Part shown: piece after piece, positions 25,874 through 34,117 of the stretch | Numbering within the stretch: the stretch's first letter is position 1 | Layout of the letters: every line of letters begins with the position of its first letter | Origin: Elusimicrobia bacterium GWA2_66_18 | GTDB taxonomy: Bacteria; Elusimicrobiota; Elusimicrobia; UBA1565; UBA9628 | Length of the DNA: 64,000 nucleotides | Assembly: GCA_001799675.1 (NCBI GenBank) | Contig: MGTX01000019.1 | Coordinates: 11,168 to 75,167 of the forward strand | Direction of reading: 5' to 3' | Position numbers and translations under genes: made by a program | The notes under the pieces: generated by a model | What the model was told of the DNA's origin: nothing | What the model saw: only the letters and a program-made list of their open reading frames with translations | Databases searched by the model: none

Positions 25874-27282
25874 CTGAAGACCCCATCATCGTCCTCGGCG
25901 CGGGTTGCGCTGGTCTCATGGCCGCGCGCCGCCTGCGCGAGAAGGGGCGGCCGGTCCTGCTCGTGGAGGCCGAGGATCACGTCGGGGGCCTGGCCGGGGG
26001 CATCACGCTCGGGGGGGACGTCTACGAATACGGTCCCCACGTCTTCCACACCACGGACGCCGACATCCTCGCCGACATCAAGACCCTCATGGGAGGAGAT
26101 CTTCTTCCCTATGAACGGACGATCCAGATCAAGTTCCTGGGCAACTACTTCAAGTTCCCGCTCGCCATGCCCGACGTCCTGCTCAAGCTCCCTCTGACGA
26201 CGGTCCTCCACGCGGCGGGGAGCTTCGCCTATCACTTCGTCAAGGGCGCCTTGGTCAAGCCCGCGCAGGAGAACTCCGAGACCCTCCTGCAACGCTACTA
26301 CGGCGATGTGCTCTACCGCCTTTTTTTCAAGGACTACATCCAGCGCGTCTGGGGCATCCCCCCTTCGGACTTCTCCCCGTCCTTCGCGCGTGAGCGCATC
26401 CCGCGCCTGAATATCCTGGACTTCCTCGACAAGGCCGCGGCCGCGGCGCGCAAGGTCTTCTCATCCGGCGACGCGATGAAGACCGAGGGCTATGTCGAGA
26501 AGCTCGAGGGGCAGCTCTGGACCACGAAGAAGGGATTCTCCATGATCTGCGAGCGCATGGCCGCCGACGCCTTGAAGAAAGGTGCCCGGCTGCGCCTCTG
26601 TGCCCGCGTCCTCTCGCTGCGCCGGGAAGGCGGGAGGGTCGCGGCTGTCGAGTTGGAACACGGCGGCAAGAGCGAGGTCGTGCCCTGCTCCGGGATCGTG
26701 AATACGCTGGCCATCAACGAGGCGGCGAGGATGTTCACGCCGTCGCTGGGCGACGCGGTGGCGGCGGCGGCCGAGGCGATCCGCTTCCGGGCCATCGTAT
26801 TCGTCGGCCTCAAGGTCCGCCGGCCGAAGGCCCTGCGCGCCTCCTTCATGTATTTCCGCGAGCATTCCTTCAACCGCATCACGGACCTTGCGCACTTCGG
26901 CTTCCACATGGACCCGCCCGGGACCACGCTTCTGGTGGCGGAGGTCGCTTGCGACCCGAAGGACTCCATCTGGACGGACGAGTCCGTGGCGGTGGAGGCC
27001 GTGGTCGCGGACTTAGTCCGCGAGGACATCCTCGACCGCGCGGAGGTGATCTCCGCCCATGTCTTCCGCGCCCGTCACGCTCACCCCATGTACACCCTGG
27101 GCTATGAGGTTGCGCTCAAGACGCTCCTTGACGCTTTCGCGGGTCTATCGAACGTCGAGACCGCCGGCCGTCAGGGGCGATTCCAGTACGTCAACACGCA
27201 TGTGGCCATGAAGATGGGTCTCGACGCCGCCGACCGCCTGGACGCGAAGCTGGAAAACGGTGTCAGGCTTTCGAATCTTTAA
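25870..27282 (+). CDS. FAD-dependent oxidoreductase, UDP-galactopyranose-mutase/protoporphyrinogen-oxidase-like
   Basis: 470 residues. The FAD dinucleotide loop is VLGAGCAGLMAARRL with the acidic LLVEAEDHVGGLAGG. YEYGPHVFHTTDADIL resembles the G-x-H-x-FHT motif of UDP-galactopyranose mutase, though the protein is longer than that enzyme. Similar proteins are common in surface-glycan clusters and may rearrange or oxidise a sugar. The start is an ATGA overlap. The last eight codons lie inside the left arm of a perfect inverted repeat, so the natural C-terminus may have been replaced. Confidence 0.78.
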   Translation: MTEDPIIVLGAGCAGLMAARRLREKGRPVLLVEAEDHVGGLAGGITLGGDVYEYGPHVFHTTDADILADIKTLMGGDLLPYERTIQIKFLGNYFKFPLAMPDVLLKLPLTTVLHAAGSFAYHFVKGALVKPAQENSETLLQRYYGDVLYRLFFKDYIQRVWGIPPSDFSPSFARERIPRLNILDFLDKAAAAARKVFSSGDAMKTEGYVEKLEGQLWTTKKGFSMICERMAADALKKGARLRLCARVLSLRREGGRVAAVELEHGGKSEVVPCSGIVNTLAINEAARMFTPSLGDAVAAAAEAIRFRAIVFVGLKVRRPKALRASFMYFREHSFNRITDLAHFGFHMDPPGTTLLVAEVACDPKDSIWTDESVAVEAVVADLVREDILDRAEVISAHVFRARHAHPMYTLGYEVALKTLLDAFAGLSNVETAGRQGRFQYVNTHVAMKMGLDAADRLDAKLENGVRLSNL

Positions 27283-27323
27283 AATTCCAGAAAGAATTTG
27301 AAAGATTCGAAAGCCTGACACCG
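27258..27323. repeat. Perfect 23-bp inverted repeat with nested stem, REP-like
   Basis: Arms 27258-27280 and 27301-27323 are exact reverse complements (outer part GGTGTCAGGCTTTC). Inside, after one mismatch, 27282-27287 pairs with 27294-27299, leaving a 6-nt loop. The left arm codes for the end of the flavoprotein, whose TAA is at 27280-27282. It lies between convergent genes and could act as a bidirectional terminator. The GTGTCAGGC core recalls palindromes mobilised by REP-associated (RAYT/IS200-like) transposases; that relation is from memory and unproven. Confidence 0.85.
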
Positions 27324-27330
27324 CCCGCTC

Positions 27331-28050
27331 TCAGCGCCGACGCAGGATCGCGACGAGGGATAAGCCTAAGGGGGGGTGGATGAATCCTTCAAGATGGGAG
27401 ACGACGGGCAGGACCGCATTCATCAGCGCGTAGTTCTCGTCCTTCTGCTTCTTCTCCTTCAGGACGCGCCCCTTCAACCACCAACCGAAGGCCGCCAGGG
27501 CGTTGAAGTGGTGGAGGTCCACCCACTCGACGCAAGCTTCGCCGGCCTGAGCCGTGAGCGCGCGCAGCGAGGCCTTCGTGTACCGCCGGAAGTGTCCGTC
27601 GAGGGCGTCCAGGGTGCCGTACAGAAAGGGATGGGCGGGGACGAGGAGACAGATGTGACCGCCTGGGGTCGTGCCCTCGATCATGTGCTTAAGGGCCAGG
27701 TCGTCGCGCTCGACGTGCTCCAGCACGTTGACGCTGAAGGCTGTGTCAACTGCGGCCGCGCGCATCTCGGCAACGAGGGCCGGGTCCGTGGCGTCCGAAG
27801 CCGCGGCCAGGCGCACGCGGGGGTCGCGATGGCGCTCGGCGAAGCGGGCGCGTAAGTCGGCGTCGGGCTCGACGCCGAGGTAGGTTTCGACGCCCGCCGC
27901 CAGGAAATGCTCCACGAAACTGCCCAGACCGCAGCCGACATCGGCGACGCGGCGGCCGATGAACGGCTGGAACTGCGAGAATTGCCAGGCGAAGTAGGGG
28001 CGCGCCCGCGACGACCAGCGCTCGTAGAACTCGGCATGCGACTCGTTCAT
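27331..28050 (-). CDS. Class I SAM-dependent methyltransferase
   Basis: 239 residues. SAM motif I is VADVGCGLGSFVEHFL, followed by GVEPDADL and the Methyltransf_23-type FSVNVLEHVERDDLAL and GGHICLLVPAHPFLYGTLD. The PAHPFLYGTLDALDGHFRRY stretch is common in methyltransferases next to DPM1-like GT2 genes. The ATG at 28050 is supported by its ATGA overlap with that GT2. The substrate is probably a polyprenyl-linked or sugar intermediate (inference). Confidence 0.82.
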   Translation of the reverse strand: MNESHAEFYERWSSRARPYFAWQFSQFQPFIGRRVADVGCGLGSFVEHFLAAGVETYLGVEPDADLRARFAERHRDPRVRLAAASDATDPALVAEMRAAAVDTAFSVNVLEHVERDDLALKHMIEGTTPGGHICLLVPAHPFLYGTLDALDGHFRRYTKASLRALTAQAGEACVEWVDLHHFNALAAFGWWLKGRVLKEKKQKDENYALMNAVLPVVSHLEGFIHPPLGLSLVAILRRR

Positions 28051-29204
28051 TTGACCCGGTGGTAGAAGAGGCCGAGGGCGAAGGAGACGAACACGCACTG
28101 CACGCCGGTCAGCACGGAGGCGATGGCCAGGACGGCCCCGTCCAGGCGCAGGGCGTCGGGGCCCAGGGGCAGGACGCGTCCGTAGTAGGAGATCGGGAGG
28201 TAGGCCAGGAGCGCAACGCCGAGCAGGATCAGGGCCGTGCCCAGGATGAGGCCCTTCTCCAGGCTGAAGGTCTTATGAAGGAAAACGATAAGGCGGTTGC
28301 GGGCGTCGTAGCGCTCCTGGTAATCCGCTTCCTGAGCCACGATTCCCAGCCCGAGCGCTCCGATGCCGACCAGCCAGAACAGCAGGGCCGTGAGCATGTG
28401 GCGGCTGGCGAGCCAGTCGGCGGTTCCCGGCGCGAGGACGTCGCGAACGGTCAGGCCCAGCAGCCCCGCGCCGCCAAGGGTCGCGCAGAAGGTTCCAGGA
28501 AAGAAGAAGGTCCCCAGGGGGGAGAAAAGAAGCATGAAGCGCAGGTGGCGCCAGCCGTCGCGCCAGGTGCGCAGGTGCGGGGGACGATCGCGCAGGTCCT
28601 TGTAGAGGTTGCAGGGCACCTCGGCGATCTTGAGACCCACGAGCGAGGCTTTGACCAGCATCTCGGTGGCGAACTCCATGCCGTCGGCCTTCAGGCCCAT
28701 GCGCTCGAAGGCGTCGCGGCGCAGGGCGCGCATGCCGCAGTTGGTGTCGCCCAGGCCCGTGCCGAAGAGGAGGTTCATGACGACGGTCAGCACTGGGGTG
28801 CCCAGGTAGCGGTGAAGGAAGGGCATGGCCCCCGGGGAGATCACGCCCTGGAAGCGGTTGCCCACTACCAGGTCGAAGCCGGCCCTCAGCTTCTCCACAT
28901 AGGGGACGCACTCCTCGAAATCGTAGGAGCCGTCCGCGTCGGCCATGACGAGGAAGCGCCCCTTTGCGGTGGTGAAGCCCCCGCGCAGGGTTTTCCCATA
29001 GCCTCGGCCCTCGATGGCCACTACGCGCGCTCCCGCGGCGGTCGCGACCTCGCGCGTGCGGTCGGCGGAGCCGTTGTCGGCCACCACGACCTCGCCTGAC
29101 GTCTTCAGGGTGGAGATGGCCTTAAGGGCCTTGCCCACGCAATGGGCGATGGTGCGCTCCTCATCGAGCGCGGGGATCACGATAGAAAGCTCGAGCTCCG
29201 ACAT
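28047..29204 (-). CDS. GT2 polyprenyl-phosphate glycosyltransferase with C-terminal membrane domain
   Basis: 385 residues. The GT2 domain (about 1-235) has LSIVIPALDEERTI, VADNGSADRT, ADADGSYDFEE and NCGMRALRRDAFERM, as in DPM1/GtrB-like enzymes. Four C-terminal helices anchor it. It would make a polyprenyl-phosphate sugar, the donor for the many GT-C proteins here. The ATG at 29204 is chosen: the frame stays open far upstream but that extension runs through the promoter and the divergent gene. TACAAT lies 7 nt before the ATG. Confidence 0.85.
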   Translation of the reverse strand: MSELELSIVIPALDEERTIAHCVGKALKAISTLKTSGEVVVADNGSADRTREVATAAGARVVAIEGRGYGKTLRGGFTTAKGRFLVMADADGSYDFEECVPYVEKLRAGFDLVVGNRFQGVISPGAMPFLHRYLGTPVLTVVMNLLFGTGLGDTNCGMRALRRDAFERMGLKADGMEFATEMLVKASLVGLKIAEVPCNLYKDLRDRPPHLRTWRDGWRHLRFMLLFSPLGTFFFPGTFCATLGGAGLLGLTVRDVLAPGTADWLASRHMLTALLFWLVGIGALGLGIVAQEADYQERYDARNRLIVFLHKTFSLEKGLILGTALILLGVALLAYLPISYYGRVLPLGPDALRLDGAVLAIASVLTGVQCVFVSFALGLFYHRVK

Positions 29205-29211
29205 TTGCGCG

Positions 29212-29217
29212 ATTGTA
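29212..29217 (-). promoter_or_regulatory. Candidate -10 box for the GT2 gene
   Basis: TACAAT on the minus strand, 7 nt before the ATG at 29204, with no Shine-Dalgarno. Divergent from the box at 29254-29259. Confidence 0.45.
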
Positions 29218-29253
29218 GCATTCCCTTCCGGGTCGGGGAGGGGGGCGATTGTG

Positions 29254-29259
29254 TAGAAT
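29254..29259 (+). promoter_or_regulatory. Candidate -10 box for the epimerase gene
   Basis: TAGAAT, 8 nt before the GTG at 29268. No Shine-Dalgarno lies between them. Confidence 0.45.
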
Positions 29260-29267
29260 GACGCACC

Positions 29268-30269
29268 GTGGGATATTGGGACCGCAAGAAAGTCTTGGTG
29301 ACGGGCGGCGGCGGTTTCATCGGAAGCCACGTCGTCGAGCGCCTGCTCGCCTCCGGGCGAGGCGTGAACATTACGGTTGCCGACCACCCCTCGCCCGCCA
29401 AGCGGCGCAACCTGGCCGCAGTCTGGAAGGACCTGCGCTTCGTCTCGACCGACCTTCGAAACTCCGCCGCGGCGCGGCGCGTCTGCCGCGGCCAAGACGT
29501 CGTCCTCAACCTGGCCGCCTGCGTCGGCGGCGTGGGCTACAACAGCGTCCATCACGGCTCGCTGTTTCGCGACAACATGATCCTGGGACTCAACGTTCTG
29601 GAGGCGGCGCGGCGCGCCCAGGTCGGCCGCTTCCTCGTCGTCAGTTCCGCCTGCGTCTATCCGCGCGACTGCGCGATCCCGACCCCGGAGGCCGAGGGCT
29701 TTCGGGACCGGCCCGAGCAGGCCAACGAGGGCTACGGTTGGGCCAAGCGCATGACCGAGTACGCCGGCAAGACCTATGCCGGCGAGTTCGGCATGTCCGT
29801 TGCAATTGCCAGGCCCTACAACGCCTACGGCCCCCGCGACCACTTCGACCCGGAGCGCTCTCATGTGATCGCGGCCCTCGTCAAGCGCGCCTGCGATGAA
29901 GAGGACCCGGTCAAGGTCTGGGGCGACGGCCGCTCCACCCGCTCGTTTCTATTCGTGGAGGATATCGCCCGTGGAATCCTGGAGGTCGCCGAGAAGTACC
30001 CGCGGGCCGATCCCGTCAACATCGGGGCCGACGATGAGATCTCGGTGCGCGAGTTGGCCGAGATGATCATCCGTCTAGCCGGCACGGGGGCGAGACTGTC
30101 CTTCGACCTGCTCAAGCCGTCGGGCCAGCCGCGCCGTCGCTGCGACGTGACGAAGGCGACGAAAGAACTCGGCTTCACGGCGCGGGTCGCCCTGCCGGAG
30201 GGCCTGGCGAAGACGATTGAATGGTATCGCGCGCACGAGAGGGGGGCCGTCGAGGCAGTCCGCCGATGA
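29268..30269 (+). CDS. NAD-dependent epimerase/dehydratase (extended SDR), paralogue A
   Basis: 333 residues. The NAD loop is VTGGGGFIGSHVVE, then VVSSACVYPRDC and the catalytic YGWAKRM (Tyr and Lys), with RPYNAYGPRDHFDPERSHVI in the substrate domain. The overall pattern resembles GDP-fucose synthase and GDP-mannose 3,5-epimerase. It is clearly paralogous to 33014-33988 (same MTEY/MAEF, RPYNAYGPRDHF and SGQPRR segments). The GTG start begins an operon with a GT2 and a GT39-type protein. Confidence 0.82.
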   Translation: MGYWDRKKVLVTGGGGFIGSHVVERLLASGRGVNITVADHPSPAKRRNLAAVWKDLRFVSTDLRNSAAARRVCRGQDVVLNLAACVGGVGYNSVHHGSLFRDNMILGLNVLEAARRAQVGRFLVVSSACVYPRDCAIPTPEAEGFRDRPEQANEGYGWAKRMTEYAGKTYAGEFGMSVAIARPYNAYGPRDHFDPERSHVIAALVKRACDEEDPVKVWGDGRSTRSFLFVEDIARGILEVAEKYPRADPVNIGADDEISVRELAEMIIRLAGTGARLSFDLLKPSGQPRRRCDVTKATKELGFTARVALPEGLAKTIEWYRAHERGAVEAVRR

Positions 30270-30967
30270 AATTGAAGCGCGCGCTCGTCTTGCTGACATT
30301 CAACGAGATCGAGGCGCTTGAGAAACTCTTCGATAAGATCCCGCGCAACGCGGCCGACGAGTTCTTCGCCGTGGACGGCGGCTCCCAGGACGGCACGGTC
30401 GAGTATCTGGAGTCCAAGGACGTGAAGGTCCTGGGCCAGCCGCGGCGCGGGCGGGGCTGCGCTTTTTCGGTGGCGCTGGACGTGACCGACGCCGAGGTCC
30501 TCTGCTACTACAGTCCCGACGGTAACGAGGACCCCGCCGACATCACCAAGCTCTTCGAGAAGCTGGAAGCCGGCGGCTACGACCTGGTCGTGGCCTCACG
30601 GATGATGAAGGGAGCGCACAACGAAGAAGACGAGCAGGCCATCCCCCTGCGCAAGTGGGTCAACCAAGCCTTCACGCTGATGGCCAATCTGGTCTGGAAC
30701 CGCGGGCCCTATGTCACTGATACGATCAACGGTTTCCGCGCGGTGCGTGCCGACAGCTTGCGGCGCTGCGAGTGTCGGGTGGACGGCTTCGTCATCGAGT
30801 ACCTGATGTCCATACGGATGATGAAGCTGGGATTGCGCATCGGGGAGATCCCCACCTACGAGAGCCCTCGCCTGGGCGGCCAGAGCACGGCGCACTCCTG
30901 GCCCACAGGGGTGGAATTCACCAAGCAGTTCCTAAAGGAAGTCCTCATGGGCCGACAGGTGACATGA
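30266..30967 (+). CDS. GT2-family glycosyltransferase, short form
   Basis: 233 residues, soluble GT-A domain only: RALVLLTFNEIEALEKL, AVDGGSQDGTVEYL, GRGCAFSVALDV and a later TDTINGFRAVRADSL. The usual DXD is replaced by YYSPDGNEDPAD, keeping acidic residues but not the standard motif. It resembles DPM1-like synthases without an anchor. ATGA overlaps at both ends tie it to the epimerase and the GT39-type gene, suggesting epimerase, lipid loading, then transfer outside. Confidence 0.8.
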   Translation: MKLKRALVLLTFNEIEALEKLFDKIPRNAADEFFAVDGGSQDGTVEYLESKDVKVLGQPRRGRGCAFSVALDVTDAEVLCYYSPDGNEDPADITKLFEKLEAGGYDLVVASRMMKGAHNEEDEQAIPLRKWVNQAFTLMANLVWNRGPYVTDTINGFRAVRADSLRRCECRVDGFVIEYLMSIRMMKLGLRIGEIPTYESPRLGGQSTAHSWPTGVEFTKQFLKEVLMGRQVT

Positions 30968-32211
30968 GTCGTCTGGTCGCGGTCGCTCTGGCGCTGGGGT
31001 TGCTCGTCCGGCTGGGCTACTCCTGGCACGGCCATCGGGCCGGCTATCTGCCGACAAACTCCGACGGCTATGAGAGCATCGCTCTGTCCCTCCTCGATCG
31101 GGGAGAATACGCCATGGAAGCCGGCCGGCCGACCTCCCTGCGCGAGCCTTCTTATCCGCTCTTCATCGCCGGGGTCTACGTCGTCTTCGGGCGCCACCCC
31201 GGCGTCGTCATCTTCATCCACTGTATTCTCTCCGTTCTCACCGGTTGGCTTCTTTGGTTGACGGGGAAAAGATTGTTCGGCGAAAAAATCTCCTTCGCGT
31301 CATTGTTGGTCTTTATGGTGTATCCTCAGTCCGTCTATTACTGCTCCTATTTCTTCCGCGAGACCTGGCTCTCATTCCTCTTCGGACTTCTTCTCTGGGC
31401 CTCTTTGAGCTGGTCGGCCGCACCTGGCGATCCCGCCGGCGACATGGGCGCGAAGTGGGGCGGGCTGGCGTCGGCTGCTTTCGGCTTGGCCAATTCGGCC
31501 GTGCTTCCGGCCTGCGGTCTGGCGGGGGTTCTCCTCTGGGTCGCCGCTCCTGCGCGGACGCGTCCGCGTCGGGTCTTCTTCTACGTCGGCCCCCTGCTCC
31601 TGGCATTCACCGCTTGGTCGGCGCGCAACTACTTCATTCACGGCCGCTTTGTGGCCGGCAGCACTCACGGCGGAGAGGAGTTCTATCAAGCGCTCATTGT
31701 GCCGCCCGAGGATCTTGGAACGGCGCGCCAGGGCGAGATCGTGACGGCCGACCCCATCCTCATGGACGCGGCGACCCTGCCCGAGGCGGAGCGAAACGCC
31801 CTGCTGATGAAGGCTTCGCTGGTCTGGATCGAAGCTCATCCCGGGACCTTTCTTTCCCGGGTCGTGGCAGGCTTTCTAAAATATTGGAGGCTCTGGCCCT
31901 ACCAGCGCAACTATCATCATTCCTACGCCGCCCTGGTGCTGGCAAGCCTCCTCTCCGACGCCTGGATCATCCCGCTGGGCTTTCTGGGGCTGTGGTTCTT
32001 TCGCGCGCGCTGGCGGGAGTGCGCCGTCCTGCCCGCCGGAATATTCGCGATGACGCTCGTCTACGGCGCCGTCCACGCAGTCATCCGCTACCGCCTGCCG
32101 CTGATGGGGGGGATGATCCTGTTCGCCTGCGCGGCGGCCGCGCGGTTGGGGGGCGTTGGAACAACAATATTCCCGTCACCGCGTCGGCGATCTACTCGAA
32201 TTTCTCTCTAA
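30964..32211 (+). CDS. GT39/PMT_2-like membrane glycosyltransferase
   Basis: 415 residues. The first outside loop is classic for the PMT_2/ArnT group: LPTNSDGYESIALSLL...GRPTSLREPSYPLFIAG, with an acidic residue and the EPSYP motif. About ten helices follow and the long soluble tail is missing. It should transfer a sugar from polyprenyl phosphate to an outside acceptor. The start is an ATGA overlap with the GT2. It converges with the next gene, with a 4-bp 3' overlap. Confidence 0.8.
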   Translation: MSRLVAVALALGLLVRLGYSWHGHRAGYLPTNSDGYESIALSLLDRGEYAMEAGRPTSLREPSYPLFIAGVYVVFGRHPGVVIFIHCILSVLTGWLLWLTGKRLFGEKISFASLLVFMVYPQSVYYCSYFFRETWLSFLFGLLLWASLSWSAAPGDPAGDMGAKWGGLASAAFGLANSAVLPACGLAGVLLWVAAPARTRPRRVFFYVGPLLLAFTAWSARNYFIHGRFVAGSTHGGEEFYQALIVPPEDLGTARQGEIVTADPILMDAATLPEAERNALLMKASLVWIEAHPGTFLSRVVAGFLKYWRLWPYQRNYHHSYAALVLASLLSDAWIIPLGFLGLWFFRARWRECAVLPAGIFAMTLVYGAVHAVIRYRLPLMGGMILFACAAAARLGGVGTTIFPSPRRRSTRISL

Positions 32212-33017
32212 GGAAGCGGCCGAGTGCCCCGGCTTCCTATCCTGGGGGTTGCCTTAGTTTTTGCCCATGGCCATATTGTCCGCGCTGCGCGCGCCGCTCC
32301 CAGCCTGAGGATGCCGGACAGAGCTTGGTAGATTTCATAGAGACTGAGGTTGGACTGGCCTCGCACCCGGTTGACGAAGACCGTCGGCAACTCGGCGAAG
32401 CGGAATCCCTGAGCATAAAGCCGATCAGCGCTTTCGCTTAAGGCGATATAACCGCTGAGGCATAAATCGCGCGCGGCCACGCACTCGGCCGCCGGCCGGC
32501 TGTAGGCCCGATAGCCGTTGGTCAGGTCCGACAGCGGGATATTGAGCAGCAGGCGTGCCAGCCTATTGGAGGCCTTGCTGAAAATCCGGCGCGAGAGGCT
32601 CCACCCCAGCACCGAGCTGCCCGGAAGATAGCGCGAGCGCACGACCACGTCGGTATCGGCCAGCGCCGCGACCATCGAGGAAAGCTCGCTGGGGTCATGC
32701 GAGAAGTCGGCATCCATCTCGACGACACAACGCGTTTGCGGACGGCTCAGGGCTCGCCGGAGGCCTTCGAGGCAGGCCGAGCCGCGGCCCGATTTGCTCT
32801 GGCGGTGGATCACCTCCAGCCGTTCGTCCCGCCGAGCCAGCGCGTCGACGACGGCTCCGGTTCCGTCCGGCGAGCCGTCATCGACGACGATGACCCGCAA
32901 CGGGCCCAGTTCGCGCAGGCGCTCGATCAGACGGCCGATATTGGCGCTTTCGTTGAAGGTCGGGATGACAACGCAAACCTCGTCGATCCCAGGCGCTGGC
33001 GGCAGGGCGTAGCTCAC
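32208..33017 (-). CDS. GT2-family glycosyltransferase (DPM1-like)
   Basis: 269 residues. It has VCVVIPTFNESANIGRLIERL, VVDDGSPDGTGAVV, EMDADFSHDPSELSSM (DXD) and LTNGYRAYSR, typical of dolichyl-phosphate-mannose-synthase-like enzymes. The C-terminus is basic with no clear helices. GTG 33017 is preferred over GTG 33038 because it overlaps the epimerase stop as GTGA. Confidence 0.83.
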   Translation of the reverse strand: MSYALPPAPGIDEVCVVIPTFNESANIGRLIERLRELGPLRVIVVDDGSPDGTGAVVDALARRDERLEVIHRQSKSGRGSACLEGLRRALSRPQTRCVVEMDADFSHDPSELSSMVAALADTDVVVRSRYLPGSSVLGWSLSRRIFSKASNRLARLLLNIPLSDLTNGYRAYSRPAAECVAARDLCLSGYIALSESADRLYAQGFRFAELPTVFVNRVRGQSNLSLYEIYQALSGILRLGAARAARTIWPWAKTKATPRIGSRGTRPLP

Positions 33018-33988
33018 CCGAGATGCTGCCGATACCACGCCACCGTGCGCTGTAGCCCCTCATAGAGTCGCACCCGCGTCTTAAAGCCCAGCAGGCGGCG
33101 GGCACGCGTCGCATCACAACTGCGCCGAGGCTGTCCCGAGGGCTGCGAGGGGTCGAAACGTAACCGGGCTTTCGAACCCGCAGCGCGCAGTATCATCGCC
33201 GCCATATCCGCGACCGAAACCTCTTCGTCGGCGCCCAGGTTTAAGGGCTCGGACCTGCCGCGTTCGGCAGCGTCTACGATGCCTCGAGCCAAGTCTTCAA
33301 CATAAAGGAACGAGCGCGTGACCCTTCCGTCGCCCCAGACCAGCACCGGGTCGTCTCCGCGCAGCACGCGCGCCATCAGCGCGGCGATCACATGTGAGTC
33401 CTCGCGGCCGAAATGGTCGCGCGGGCCGTACGCGTTGTAAGGCCGGACGATCGTGATGTCCAGGCCGAATTCGGATGCATAGGCCTCGGCGAGAAATTCA
33501 GCCATACGCTTGGCCCAGCCGTAGCCTGCGTTGGTGGGCTCAGGCTGGCCGAGGAAGCCCTCGCTTTCGGGAGTCGGCACAGTGGCCCCCCGCGGGTAAA
33601 CGCAGGCTGTGCTCGCCATCAAGACGCGCGAGACGCCAGCCTGGCGCGCCGCCTCGAGTAGATGGCAGCCGAGCAGCATATTTTCGCGAAACATCGTCGC
33701 CGGGTGCGCTCTGTTGTAGGCGATGCCGGCGACACGCGCGGCTAGATGCAGCACCAACTCCTGCCCGCGGCAGGCCTTCAGGCAGGCCTGCGGCTGGAGC
33801 AGGTCGAGCTTCATCATGCGGATATGCCGCACGATCGAACGGAGATTCGCGCGCCGGCCGGAGGAGAAATTGTCGGCCACTGTCACCCGCACCGTGGGAC
33901 TGCGGCGCAACAACTCTTCGATGACATGGCTGCCAATGAAGCCCGCCCCGCCTGTGACCAACACCTTTTTCCCGTCCCAGAAGTTCAT
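33014..33988 (-). CDS. NAD-dependent epimerase/dehydratase (extended SDR), paralogue B
   Basis: 324 residues. It has VTGGAGFIGSHVIEELL, MASTACVYPRG, catalytic YGWAKRMAEF, and RPYNAYGPRDHFGREDSHVI. Very similar in layout to 29268-30269, and likewise followed by a coupled GT2, so the epimerase/GT2 pair looks duplicated and inverted. A TAAAAT box (34019-34024, minus strand) and a weak GAGG (34000-34003) precede the ATG, so this one seems to have a short leader. Confidence 0.82.
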   Translation of the reverse strand: MNFWDGKKVLVTGGAGFIGSHVIEELLRRSPTVRVTVADNFSSGRRANLRSIVRHIRMMKLDLLQPQACLKACRGQELVLHLAARVAGIAYNRAHPATMFRENMLLGCHLLEAARQAGVSRVLMASTACVYPRGATVPTPESEGFLGQPEPTNAGYGWAKRMAEFLAEAYASEFGLDITIVRPYNAYGPRDHFGREDSHVIAALMARVLRGDDPVLVWGDGRVTRSFLYVEDLARGIVDAAERGRSEPLNLGADEEVSVADMAAMILRAAGSKARLRFDPSQPSGQPRRSCDATRARRLLGFKTRVRLYEGLQRTVAWYRQHLG

Positions 33989-34103
33989 ACGCCTTTGTTC
34001 CTCACCGACAGCAGGGGGATTTTATCAGGTAAGTCGAGACTGCGCAAGGCCCGCCGCGGCCCGCCGCGTCCCCGCCAGATGACGCGTCCGGCTCCCGTAT
34101 TAG

Positions 34104-34109
34104 TACAAT
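34104..34109 (+). promoter_or_regulatory. Candidate -10 box for the ligase/TldD operon
   Basis: TACAAT, 8 nt before the ATG at 34118. No Shine-Dalgarno is present. It lies in a 129-bp divergent intergenic stretch that otherwise holds only the opposite TAAAAT box and a GC-rich near-repeat (GCCCGCCGCG twice, about 34049-34068). Confidence 0.45.
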
Positions 34110-34117
34110 GACCGCCC

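Noticed and set aside
28059-29099. 346-codon plus-strand frame opposite the GT2 at 28047-29204
   Set aside because: Gln/Gly/His-rich shadow; the minus strand has complete GT2 motifs.
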